A DNA stretch of 6,088 nt from an uncultured Lachnospiraceae bacterium (GTDB lineage Bacteria; Bacillota_A; Clostridia; Lachnospirales; Lachnospiraceae): contig CAMWWS010000178.1 of the NCBI GenBank assembly GCA_947178085.1, positions 1-6,088 of the forward strand, given 5' to 3'. Below the pieces are notes generated by a model, which did not search any database, had not been told where the DNA came from, and was given only the letters and a program-made list of their open reading frames with translations. A program made the position numbers and the translations under genes. Of the stretch, positions 1 through 5,713 are shown piece by piece (the first letter of the stretch is position 1; every line of letters starts with the position of its first letter).

Positions 1-210
1 TGCGGAGTAGTCTATGTTTTCGCATAATTTTGCAATGTGTATGATTTGATAACCGGTGGCAATGTCGGCGCCCTATTGGAACATTATGAGCAGGCAACGG
101 AATTCATCTTTCATAAATCATATATTCTGTTTATAGCTGCAATCATCATTTCCGGTGTAAGTTATTTTGCGGCAGTGTGTATAGCCGGAAGAAAGCGGGG
201 TGTGGCATAA
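1..210 (+). pseudogene. C-terminal end of a membrane permease, possibly interrupted (partial at window edge)
   Basis: The frame that ends with TAA at 208-210 reads as the tail of a membrane protein. It has a soluble stretch (about 43-117), then a hydrophobic segment of about 20 residues (YILFIAAIIISGVSYFAAV, 121-177), then a short basic tail ending in AGRKRGVA. The final A of its stop codon is the first base of the next gene's ATG, an arrangement typical of translational coupling in operons, so this frame is probably coding. Its neighbour is an ABC-2 permease, and paired ABC-2 permeases in one operon are common, so this is probably the first permease; the family call is inferred from context. 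The oddity is an in-frame TAA at 25-27. The eight codons before it (CGVVYVFA) also read like a membrane segment, which suggests a nonsense mutation or sequencing error. No ribosome binding site precedes the GTG at 37 or the TTG at 46, so an independent short gene is unlikely. Confidence 0.5.
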
Positions 211-1010
211 TGGCAGGACTGTTATATAAAGATTTTATCGGGATAAATGGAAAACGGATTGTATGTATTTTGATTGGCGCTACGTTGCTGTTTCTGATCT
301 TAAGGTTTGTATTTCCGGGAAATGTAAGTACGGTTATGGGATTTGGCATGGTTGAAAACGAAGCCGGAGAACTGGTAGAAATGACAGTCGGAGATTTTAG
401 GGATTCTTTTATGGTATTGATACCTATGCTTTTAATAGCCTGTGGCATGGCGCTGCCCTCCACATGGACGACGGCTATCTGTAGAAATGACGAAAAGTAT
501 AAAACGAGACAGTTCACCGGAGTGCTGCCACTTGATAAAAATGCATATATCGCATCAAAATACATATTTATAGGAATTGCTGTCTATGTCTTGTTTTCGC
601 TGGAAACGGCGTGGATAATGATATTTAACAGTGTGGCTGGAAATAACAACTGTAGTGAGCTGATAGCAGCCATTTCCCAATTGTTGATAGTATTCAGTGG
701 TTTTTCTCTTTTGCTAGCGTCAATAGAACTGCCGTTTTTTATTACGCTTGGAGTAAAAAAGGGCAACTTCCTAAAGATTGCTATTTTAGAGGGACTTGCC
801 TTTCTGGCGATAGCGTATCTGTTTTTCGGAAATCTGAAAGTTTTTGAGAATTTTGATATCATCGTTTTTGCAGACTGGTGTGAAGAACACATAGTTATTG
901 TAGCGCTTATTTCCATTATTACTCCGATTGTGGATATTTTCATTTTTTGGCTTTCCTACCGGATTACCTGCAGGATAAATCGTAACAGGGAGGTAGAAAT
1001 TGATGGATAG
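210..1010 (+). CDS. ABC-2 type transporter permease
   Basis: This is a 266-residue integral membrane protein, probably the membrane-spanning subunit of an ABC exporter that works with a separate ATP-binding protein not seen here. About six hydrophobic segments lie near residues 17-35, 67-89, 113-139, 150-180, 187-206 and 226-250. The cytoplasmic stretch after segment 2 (D94-E-K-Y to S116-K-Y), containing LPLDKNAYIASKY, resembles the loop of the ABC2_membrane_5 type of permease, where a conserved LP...K(Y/F) motif follows an acidic/aromatic turn. The start at 210 is preferred over an in-frame GTG at 177 because it overlaps the upstream stop by one base (TAATG), has a G-rich stretch at 194-200 as a weak ribosome binding site, and begins MAGLLYKDF, a usual N-terminus for this family. 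The end overlaps the next gene by 8 bases. The substrate is unknown; drug or peptide export are the usual options. Confidence 0.8.
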   Translation: MAGLLYKDFIGINGKRIVCILIGATLLFLILRFVFPGNVSTVMGFGMVENEAGELVEMTVGDFRDSFMVLIPMLLIACGMALPSTWTTAICRNDEKYKTRQFTGVLPLDKNAYIASKYIFIGIAVYVLFSLETAWIMIFNSVAGNNNCSELIAAISQLLIVFSGFSLLLASIELPFFITLGVKKGNFLKIAILEGLAFLAIAYLFFGNLKVFENFDIIVFADWCEEHIVIVALISIITPIVDIFIFWLSYRITCRINRNREVEIDG

Positions 1011-1893
1011 AAAATCAGAGACAAAGAGACTTATGCTTTATCTGGCATTTGCATTCGGTTCAACATGGGTTATATTTTTTGCTTATATTCTTTCGGGTAA
1101 TATCTGGGCGGCAGGCGGTGAGATTTCTGCTATGGATCAGTTTGTGTGTCTCGGGATGTTATGTCCGGCTTTGGCAGCGTTACTCACAAGATATGTAACA
1201 AGAGAAGGATTTGCAGTCACAGGTGAAGATTCAATGCTTCTCGGAATCAGTTTTAAAGATAAGAAGTGGCTCTATTTTTTGATTGCCATGTTTCTACCCT
1301 GGTTCTATATTGAACTTGGGAATACTTTAACGCTTATTATTTCTCCGAATGCTTTTGATATCAATAAACCTGAGCTTTTGGAATTAGCAGATAACGAACG
1401 GGCGATAATCTATATACAGCCGATAGTAGCCATCGTTTCCGGCGTGGTAGCATCTTTTGCGGCTTTTGGTGAAGAAGCCGGCTGGCGGGGATATATGATG
1501 CCTAAGATGATAAAATTATGGGGCGTCAGAAAAGCGGTTGTAATCGGCGGAATATTGTGGGGAATATGGCATTGGCCGTTAACCTATGTGGGGCACAATT
1601 TCGGCATTGGATACTTTGGATATCCGTTTACAGGATTTGCAAGTATGTGTGCTATGTGCGTGTTTATGGGAATTATCCTTACCTATGTGACCTCCAAATC
1701 CGGATCCATCTGGCCAGCAGTAATCCTACATGCAGTAAATAACGCATCTCCGTCTGTGCTTCAGTATTTTATAAATTATGAAAAGTTGAACGGATGGCGC
1801 TCTGACAGTGTGGTAATATTCTTGATCAGTTTTTTGCCGATGATGATAATTGGTGGATTTATATTTTTTACCGGAAAAATAAGTGATAAATAA
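1003..1893 (+). CDS. CPBP family intramembrane glutamic endopeptidase (Abi/CAAX protease homologue)
   Basis: This 296-residue multi-pass membrane protein carries all the CPBP (formerly Abi or CAAX prenyl protease 2) motifs. Motif 1 is EExxxR as E157-E-A-G-W-R162. Motif 2 is a W186-G-I-W-H190 version of FxxxH. The last motif is H243-A-V-N-N247 (HxxxN). These Glu and His residues form the presumed intramembrane active site, so the protein is predicted to be catalytically competent. Hydrophobic segments flank them near 10-30, 47-62, 90-112, 136-155, 180-195, 213-231 and 273-291. Family members cleave peptides or prenylated proteins in the membrane, and several in Firmicutes mature or give immunity to bacteriocins. 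ATG 1003 is chosen over an in-frame TTG at 1000: AGGGAGGT at 987-994 lies 8 bases upstream, inside the end of the permease gene, so translation is probably coupled. Its place after ABC permeases suggests a shared role in peptide export, processing or self-protection, which is inference. Confidence 0.9.
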   Translation: MDRKSETKRLMLYLAFAFGSTWVIFFAYILSGNIWAAGGEISAMDQFVCLGMLCPALAALLTRYVTREGFAVTGEDSMLLGISFKDKKWLYFLIAMFLPWFYIELGNTLTLIISPNAFDINKPELLELADNERAIIYIQPIVAIVSGVVASFAAFGEEAGWRGYMMPKMIKLWGVRKAVVIGGILWGIWHWPLTYVGHNFGIGYFGYPFTGFASMCAMCVFMGIILTYVTSKSGSIWPAVILHAVNNASPSVLQYFINYEKLNGWRSDSVVIFLISFLPMMIIGGFIFFTGKISDK

Positions 1894-1928
1894 ATTTAAA
1901 TAATTGTGGAACTCTATCTCGATAACCA

Positions 1929-2005
1929 GAACGTAGTAAAAATAAACAAATGAGGTGCGATTGCGCTTGCGATGAGCCCCTCATTTGTTTGTTTTTACTA
2001 CGTTC
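1929..2005. terminator. Long hairpin, probable bidirectional intrinsic terminator
   Basis: The left arm (1929-1955, gaacgtag...caaatgagg) and right arm (1979-2005, cctcatttg...ctacgttc) are inverted copies over 27 bases. The only imperfection is T1943 opposite G1991, a G-U wobble in plus-strand RNA. The arm ends in a run of T (gtttttac, 1991-1998) matched by an A run on the left, so transcription in either direction would yield a stem followed by U. It sits 35 bases after the CPBP stop, as expected for an operon terminator. The stem is much longer than most intrinsic terminators, so a dispersed repeat or structured RNA remains possible. Confidence 0.65.
1956..1973 (+). repeat. Three tandem hexamers in the hairpin loop (TGCGMT)
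   Basis: The 23-base loop of the long hairpin begins with three adjacent six-base units: TGCGAT, TGCGCT and TGCGAT (one mismatch in the middle copy). They are followed by gagcc before the right arm. The GC-rich loop contrasts with the AT-rich outer stem. Seen directly; no function is known to me. Confidence 0.6.
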
Positions 2006-2078
2006 GTCCCGAGCCGTCACCTGCTATAACAGTTTTGCAATTCTTCCTTAAGCTTTTCCATATACACGTCCAAGTCAT
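1998..2078 (-). CDS. Possible tiny ORF on the minus strand (two overlapping frames), function unknown
   Basis: On the minus strand GGGAGGAGGAAG (2092-2081) is an unusually strong Shine-Dalgarno sequence. Five bases after its AGGAGG core lies ATG (2078-2076), opening a 26-codon frame that begins MTWTCIWKS and stops at TAG 2000-1998, inside the terminator arm. Ten bases after the core is a TTG (2073-2071) in another frame, encoding an 18-residue peptide, (M)DVYMEKLKEELQNCYSR, stopping at TGA 2019-2017. The second peptide looks more protein-like, as a charged amphipathic helix, and its frame is open back to a GTG at 2133, giving 38 codons. No homologue is recognised. It could be a remnant of a lost gene, a small peptide gene, or chance. 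Confidence 0.25.
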   Translation of the reverse strand: MTWTCIWKSLRKNCKTVIAGDGSGRT

Positions 2079-2118
2079 ATCTTCCTCCTCCCAAGCATAA
2101 AGTATTAAAGACAAGAGT

Positions 2119-2133
2119 GTGACAAGCTGTCAC
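2119..2133. promoter_or_regulatory. Perfect palindrome GTGACA-AGC-TGTCAC, candidate operator
   Basis: Two six-base arms are exactly inverted around a three-base spacer, 64 bases before the ATPase start. Adding G2117-C2135 and a T-G pair lengthens the symmetry to eight pairs. A dimeric repressor or activator site is the natural reading, but a small RNA hairpin in the ATPase leader is equally possible. No regulator family is identified from the motif. Confidence 0.35.
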
Positions 2134-2181
2134 GCATCAGCCGGCAAACAATCAGTTTGTCAAGTCTTTCATTGCTTTCTC

Positions 2182-2188
2182 AGGGAGG
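2182..2188 (+). promoter_or_regulatory. Ribosome binding site of the P-type ATPase gene
   Basis: AGGGAGG lies 9 bases before the ATG at 2198, good spacing and strong complementarity to the 16S rRNA 3' end. It fixes the start codon; the in-frame ATG three codons later (MYEM) is less well placed. Confidence 0.85.
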
Positions 2189-2197
2189 AAACAGAAT

Positions 2198-4903
2198 ATG
2201 TATGAAATGAAAACAGCAGCAGAAACAATCAGACTGTTAAAGTCTGACCGAGAAAAAGGATTGGACAGGCACGAAATAATACAGCGGAGCGCAGGGCAGG
2301 GCGCCAATCGGCTGAAAGAGCAGGAAGGGAAGAGCAACTGGCAGATGATATTGGAGCAGCTGAATGATCCGTTGATTCTGATTTTGATTGCCGCTATGGC
2401 GATTTCGGTTCTGCTCGGAGAGATTGCTGATGCCGCTATAATCATTACAGTAGTGATCTTAAATGCAGCAATAGGCGTCATTCAGGAAGGAAAAGCCGGC
2501 AAGGCAGTAGAGGCGCTGAAGAAAATTTCTTCTCCGCAGGCTGTCGCAATCAGAGATGGAAAAGCAGTAAAAATATCTGCAGAGGAGCTGGTTGTAGGTG
2601 ATATTGTGGTTTTGGAAGCAGGAAATATGGTTCCGGCAGATTTGCGTCTTATTGAATCACAGGGCATTCAGATAGAAGAGTCTACCCTAACAGGAGAGTC
2701 TGCATCTGTTGAAAAAGACGCCGATTATATAGAAACAGTTCAGGGTGACAACAGTCATGCTAATATGGCATATATGTCTACATTTGTCACAAGAGGCAGA
2801 GGTAAAGGAATTGTAACTGCTATCGGTATGGATACCAGAATCGGTCATATTGCAGACATGCTTCATGAAACGAAGGAAAAACTGACACCGCTGCAGGTGA
2901 AATTGGGAGAGCTTGGCAAGGTACTAAGTATTCTGGCAGTAGCAATCTGTGCCCTGCTTTTTGTAATAGCAGTACTTCAAAAGCGTAACGTTGGAGAAAT
3001 GCTTATTACTTCAGTATCCTTAACTGTGGCGGCAGTGCCGGAAGGGCTTCCTGCAATTGTTACAATAGTACTGGCACTTAGCGTATCCCGTATGGTACGA
3101 GCCAAGACAATTGTGAGAAAATTGTCGTCAGTGGAGACTCTGGGGGCGGTAGAAGTAGTATGCTCAGATAAAACGGGTACTTTGACCCAGAATAAAATGA
3201 CGGTTACGGAATGTTATATTGATGGCAGGATGATAGAAAAGGAGAGATTTCCACGTATTTTTACTGATAGACTGTGGCAGGATGAGGAGCAGATGGAAAG
3301 CAGTGCCGGACAATTTATGTTAGGTTGTATCCTGTGTAATGACGGAGACTATTCTGTAGAGGGAGACTTTGGAGAACCTACGGAAATGGCTCTTATCCAT
3401 ATGGCGAATGAATGTAATGTTCCGATTAAAATGCTTAGAAGACGTTTTTACAGGGAGGATGAAAAGGGGTTTGATTCTGAAAGAAAGATGATGACTACAT
3501 GCCATAGGCTGAACTTGAGCGAAGGCAGCCGTACAGTCTCTTACTCTAAGGGCGCAGCAGAGAAAATATTGGATTGCTGCTCCTGCTTTTATCAAAACGG
3601 AAATATATCCGCTATGTATGAAAGTGACAAAGCTTCAATCAATCATATGTTGGAAAGACTGATGAGCGAAGGAAGAAGAGTTCTGGCGATTGCAATGGAG
3701 CCTGACGGTAAGATGCAGGAGAGAAACATGGTATTCTTAGGTCTGGTAAGTATGCAGGATCCGGTCAGACCGGAAGCTATAGATGCCGTGGAAGAATTTA
3801 AAAAGGCAGGTGTGGAAACCGTGATGATCACGGGAGACCATCGTAATACCGCTTTTTCCATTGCCAGGCAGCTTCATATAGCATCTTCGGCCGGAGAATG
3901 TATAACCGGCAGGGACCTTGTTGAGATGGAAGAAGAAGAATTTCTTGACAAACTGCCTAAGCTTAAGGTATTTGCCAGAGTGACGCCGGAGCATAAGGTG
4001 AAAATAGTCAATGGATTTAAAAAGCTGGGCAAGACGGCAGCGATGACAGGAGACGGCGTAAACGATGCGCCTTCATTGCAGGCTGCGGATATCGGAATTG
4101 CCATGGGACAGAACGGAACGGATGTTGCAAGGAATGCGGCGGATTTTGTTTTAATGGATGATAACTTTGCAACGATTCATCTTGCTATCAAAGAAGGCAG
4201 AGGAATCTATGAAAATATCAGAAAATCCGTACTCTTTCTTCTTTCATCCAATCTTGGAGAGATTATGACAATGCTGGTGACGATTATAGCAGGATTTCCA
4301 AGTCCGCTTAAAGCAAGTTTTATTCTCTGGATTAATCTGATTACAGACTCTCTTCCGGCGCTGGCGCTAGGAGTGGATGATAATGAGACGGAGCTTTTAA
4401 TGAAAGAACCGCCCAGAAAAAAGGGAGAATCCCTTTTTGCCAAAGGCGGACTTATATGCGTTATCTGTTATGGGCTCGTAATCGGAGGCGTAAGTCTGGC
4501 AGCCTTTCTTAAAGTACCATATGACAGACTTATAGCAGAAAATCTTCCGATTAGTTTACATAATATAGTTGAAAGCTATCGGATTTCATCCGTATTGGCA
4601 AAAGCACAGACACATGCATTTATGGTACTTGGGATGAGCCAGCTTTTTCATGCGATAGGCATGCGTGATGTGAATCGATCCATTTTCCGCATGAACCATA
4701 AGGATAATCCATTTATGCTGTTTGCGGTGGCGTTAGGGCTGTTTTTACAGTTCATCGTGACGGAGATAGAGCCATTGATAACGTTGTTTGGGACAGTAAA
4801 GCCTACGGTAATGGAATGGCTGCAGCTGCTTGCTCTGTCACTGACTCCGGTAATTGTTCATGAACTGCTGGTGGCTGTCTATCATGGGCACAGACAAGAG
4901 TGA
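2198..4903 (+). CDS. Calcium-translocating P-type ATPase (P2 / PMCA-SERCA-like)
   Basis: This complete 901-residue cation pump should use ATP to export Ca2+ across the cytoplasmic membrane. The N-terminal cation-ATPase domain (about 4-75) is followed by TM1-2 (59-95) and the actuator loop with T165-G-E-S168. TM3-4 (240-295) hold the V-P281-E282-G-L motif. The phosphorylation site is D324 in CSDKTGTLTQNK. The nucleotide-binding domain carries F425-DSERK and K451-GAAE. The P-domain has T545-G-D and T617-GDGVND623, and six C-terminal helices follow. Ca2+ ligands known from SERCA are visible: E282 (TM4), N685 and E688 in SSNLGE (TM5), and N713, T716 and D717 in NLITD (TM6). The TM8 glutamate of SERCA site I appears to be G812 here, so one Ca2+ per cycle is likely, as in the Listeria and PMCA-type pumps. 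Length is normal for the family (about 880-920). Mn2+ transport is an alternative, less likely given the TM5 and TM6 residues. Confidence 0.93.
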   Translation: MYEMKTAAETIRLLKSDREKGLDRHEIIQRSAGQGANRLKEQEGKSNWQMILEQLNDPLILILIAAMAISVLLGEIADAAIIITVVILNAAIGVIQEGKAGKAVEALKKISSPQAVAIRDGKAVKISAEELVVGDIVVLEAGNMVPADLRLIESQGIQIEESTLTGESASVEKDADYIETVQGDNSHANMAYMSTFVTRGRGKGIVTAIGMDTRIGHIADMLHETKEKLTPLQVKLGELGKVLSILAVAICALLFVIAVLQKRNVGEMLITSVSLTVAAVPEGLPAIVTIVLALSVSRMVRAKTIVRKLSSVETLGAVEVVCSDKTGTLTQNKMTVTECYIDGRMIEKERFPRIFTDRLWQDEEQMESSAGQFMLGCILCNDGDYSVEGDFGEPTEMALIHMANECNVPIKMLRRRFYREDEKGFDSERKMMTTCHRLNLSEGSRTVSYSKGAAEKILDCCSCFYQNGNISAMYESDKASINHMLERLMSEGRRVLAIAMEPDGKMQERNMVFLGLVSMQDPVRPEAIDAVEEFKKAGVETVMITGDHRNTAFSIARQLHIASSAGECITGRDLVEMEEEEFLDKLPKLKVFARVTPEHKVKIVNGFKKLGKTAAMTGDGVNDAPSLQAADIGIAMGQNGTDVARNAADFVLMDDNFATIHLAIKEGRGIYENIRKSVLFLLSSNLGEIMTMLVTIIAGFPSPLKASFILWINLITDSLPALALGVDDNETELLMKEPPRKKGESLFAKGGLICVICYGLVIGGVSLAAFLKVPYDRLIAENLPISLHNIVESYRISSVLAKAQTHAFMVLGMSQLFHAIGMRDVNRSIFRMNHKDNPFMLFAVALGLFLQFIVTEIEPLITLFGTVKPTVMEWLQLLALSLTPVIVHELLVAVYHGHRQE

Positions 4904-4933
4904 AGGAAAAATAAGGAGCTTTAGGAAATAAGT
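4904..4933. other. 30-base convergent spacer without a canonical terminator
   Basis: The ATPase (stop 4901-4903) and ytaF (stop codon 4936-4934) converge here. No GC-rich stem with a T tract lies in the spacer. A perfect small inverted repeat, ggctg-ata-cagcc at 4943-4955, lies inside the last codons of ytaF. On the minus strand it is followed by TTATTATAG, so it could be a weak terminator for ytaF. An AAGGAG word at 4913-4918 has no start codon behind it. Confidence 0.4.
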
Positions 4934-5569
4934 CTATAATAAGGCTGATACAGCCAGTAATATAAGAAACATACCGCTGAGCCAGGAAAGATCAATGGAA
5001 AATTTTCTGGATACAAGCATGCCAAACAAAAAGCCTGTCATAAAAAGCATAAAATGAAAAAGAACTGCTAATAGAAAAAACAGCGGCATGGAAGATACCT
5101 GACACGAAAAAGCCATGCTGGCAAGTATACTGTCAAGCGACAAAGCAAGGCTTAAGAAAAAAGCTTCTTTAGCGCTTAAAATTTGTACATCCTGTTTATT
5201 GGCGTCTTCAGGCGAAAAGTATATAGTAAAAATAATATTCAGTTGTTTTATTCTGCATGCCCAGTTGCCGACGGTATCTGAATATTTTCCGGAGAGGTGA
5301 CGGATTAGACTTTCTAAAAGTTTGGCACAGCCGAGAAAAAACAGAATCAGAAACGAGAGAGTGGAAAAAAGCGCTGTGGGAACAAGGGAAAAAATTAAGG
5401 CGCCTGCTTTTGTCATAACAGTGATGCATATAGACGGAATAAAAACAAGAAGAATCATGGCAGCAGGTTTTATATGAACTCTTCCGGCGCCGTAAGTAAA
5501 TCCCGCACTTAAAGAGTCTATAGAGACGGCAAACATAAAAAGCAGCACAGGCATAATTGTGATAAACAT
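4934..5569 (-). CDS. ytaF: Sporulation membrane protein YtaF (MntP/DUF204-like)
   Basis: This 211-residue hydrophobic protein is built as two inverted-repeat halves, each marked by an acidic membrane motif: A14-V-S-I-D18-S-L-S-A-G in helix 1 and S140-L-A-L-S-L-D146-S-I-L-A-S in the second half. This is the pattern of the MntP manganese exporter and the YtaF family. The linker SPEDANKQDVQILSAKEA (119-136) and the overall length, close to Bacillus YtaF (about 210), favour YtaF over MntP (about 185-190). YtaF is a sporulation-associated membrane protein of unknown biochemical role, and ion transport is inferred from the fold. AAAGGAGG (5583-5576) lies six bases upstream of the ATG and fixes the start. 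Slightly unusual, the second aspartate motif continues as LASMAFS, without the glycines common there. The gene converges on the ATPase gene with 30 bases between stops and is divergent from the hydrolase gene. Confidence 0.85.
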   Translation of the reverse strand: MFITIMPVLLFMFAVSIDSLSAGFTYGAGRVHIKPAAMILLVFIPSICITVMTKAGALIFSLVPTALFSTLSFLILFFLGCAKLLESLIRHLSGKYSDTVGNWACRIKQLNIIFTIYFSPEDANKQDVQILSAKEAFFLSLALSLDSILASMAFSCQVSSMPLFFLLAVLFHFMLFMTGFLFGMLVSRKFSIDLSWLSGMFLILLAVSALL

Positions 5570-5575
5570 TATAAT

Positions 5576-5583
5576 CCTCCTTT
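5576..5583 (-). promoter_or_regulatory. Ribosome binding site of ytaF
   Basis: On the minus strand AAAGGAGG followed by ATTATA and ATG is a near-ideal Shine-Dalgarno arrangement, suggesting efficient translation once transcribed. Confidence 0.85.
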
Positions 5584-5606
5584 CTTACTTAAGCCTGCGT
5601 AACTTA

Positions 5607-5633
5607 ATTATATAATATGTAAATATTTGTAAA
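5607..5633 (-). promoter_or_regulatory. Candidate promoter for ytaF
   Basis: On the minus strand a perfect TATAAT (5612-5607) has TTTACA (5633-5628) upstream with a 15-base spacer, shorter than the sigma-A optimum of 17. Transcription would start near 5600, giving a leader of about 30 bases before the ATG. A sporulation sigma factor could be expected for ytaF, but I could not recognise a clear sigma-E, F, G or K site. Confidence 0.35.
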
Positions 5634-5641
5634 TTGACTAC

Positions 5642-5670
5642 TGTACGCATAGCCTGAAAAATGGTAATAT
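5642..5670 (+). promoter_or_regulatory. Candidate extended -10 promoter for the beta-CASP hydrolase
   Basis: TGGTAATAT (5662-5670) fits an extended -10 element (TG-N-TAATAT). The hexamer 17 bases upstream (TGTACG, 5642-5647) is a poor -35, which extended -10 promoters tolerate. The start of transcription would be near 5677, leaving a leader of about 37 bases that includes the ribosome binding site. Confidence 0.35.
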
Positions 5671-5700
5671 GTATATGTAGGCTGTAAACAGGGCAAAGCG

Positions 5701-5706
5701 AAGGAG
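5701..5706 (+). promoter_or_regulatory. Ribosome binding site that decides the hydrolase start
   Basis: AAGGAG is 7 bases upstream of ATG 5714 but only 1 base upstream of the in-frame ATG at 5708, so the second ATG is the likely start. Confidence 0.75.
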
Positions 5707-5713
5707 AATGCGT

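Larger units (their letters stand above)
1894..2197. other. Intergenic spacer with hairpin, possible small ORF and operator-like palindrome
   Basis: These 304 bases separate the permease/CPBP operon from the ATPase gene. In order they hold an AT-rich lead-out (1894-1928), a long perfect-stem hairpin (1929-2005), a short minus-strand reading frame with a very strong Shine-Dalgarno sequence (about 1998-2092), a palindrome (2119-2133), a small hairpin (2143-2161, arms ggcaaac and gtttgtc, one G-U pair), and the ATPase ribosome binding site. I found no convincing sigma-A promoter with well-spaced -35 and -10 boxes for the ATPase. Possible -10-like words are TATAAC at 2025 and TATTAA at 2103, both without a good -35. 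No yybP-ykoY-like or other riboswitch core was recognised. Confidence 0.6.

Noticed and set aside
177..209. GTG at 177 as an upstream start of the ABC-2 permease
   Set aside because: It lies inside the coding tail of the previous gene and lacks a ribosome binding site; ATG 210 has the TAATG coupling overlap and the family-like N-terminus.
584..943. Minus-strand open frame opposite the ABC-2 permease
   Set aside because: Shadow of a coding region: no domain, no ribosome binding site, composition typical of an antisense frame.
2158..2163. Perfect TTGACA on the minus strand as a -35 for the small ORF
   Set aside because: The correctly spaced -10 position reads CTGATG, not a usable -10, so no promoter is called.
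1894..2197. Riboswitch (for example yybP-ykoY) in the ATPase leader
   Set aside because: None of the conserved core words of known metal riboswitches could be recognised; only small hairpins are seen.
4913..4918. AAGGAG after the ATPase stop as the ribosome binding site of another gene
   Set aside because: No start codon follows at a useful distance and stops occur in the plus frames; the region belongs to the end of ytaF on the other strand.
5115..5300. 61-codon plus-strand frame inside ytaF
   Set aside because: It lies fully antisense to the convincing ytaF frame and shows no features of its own.
5634..5639. TTGACT as a -35 for the hydrolase gene
   Set aside because: At 17-18 bases downstream the sequence is AAAAAT or AAAATG; the nearest good -10 (TAATAT, 5665) is 25 bases away.
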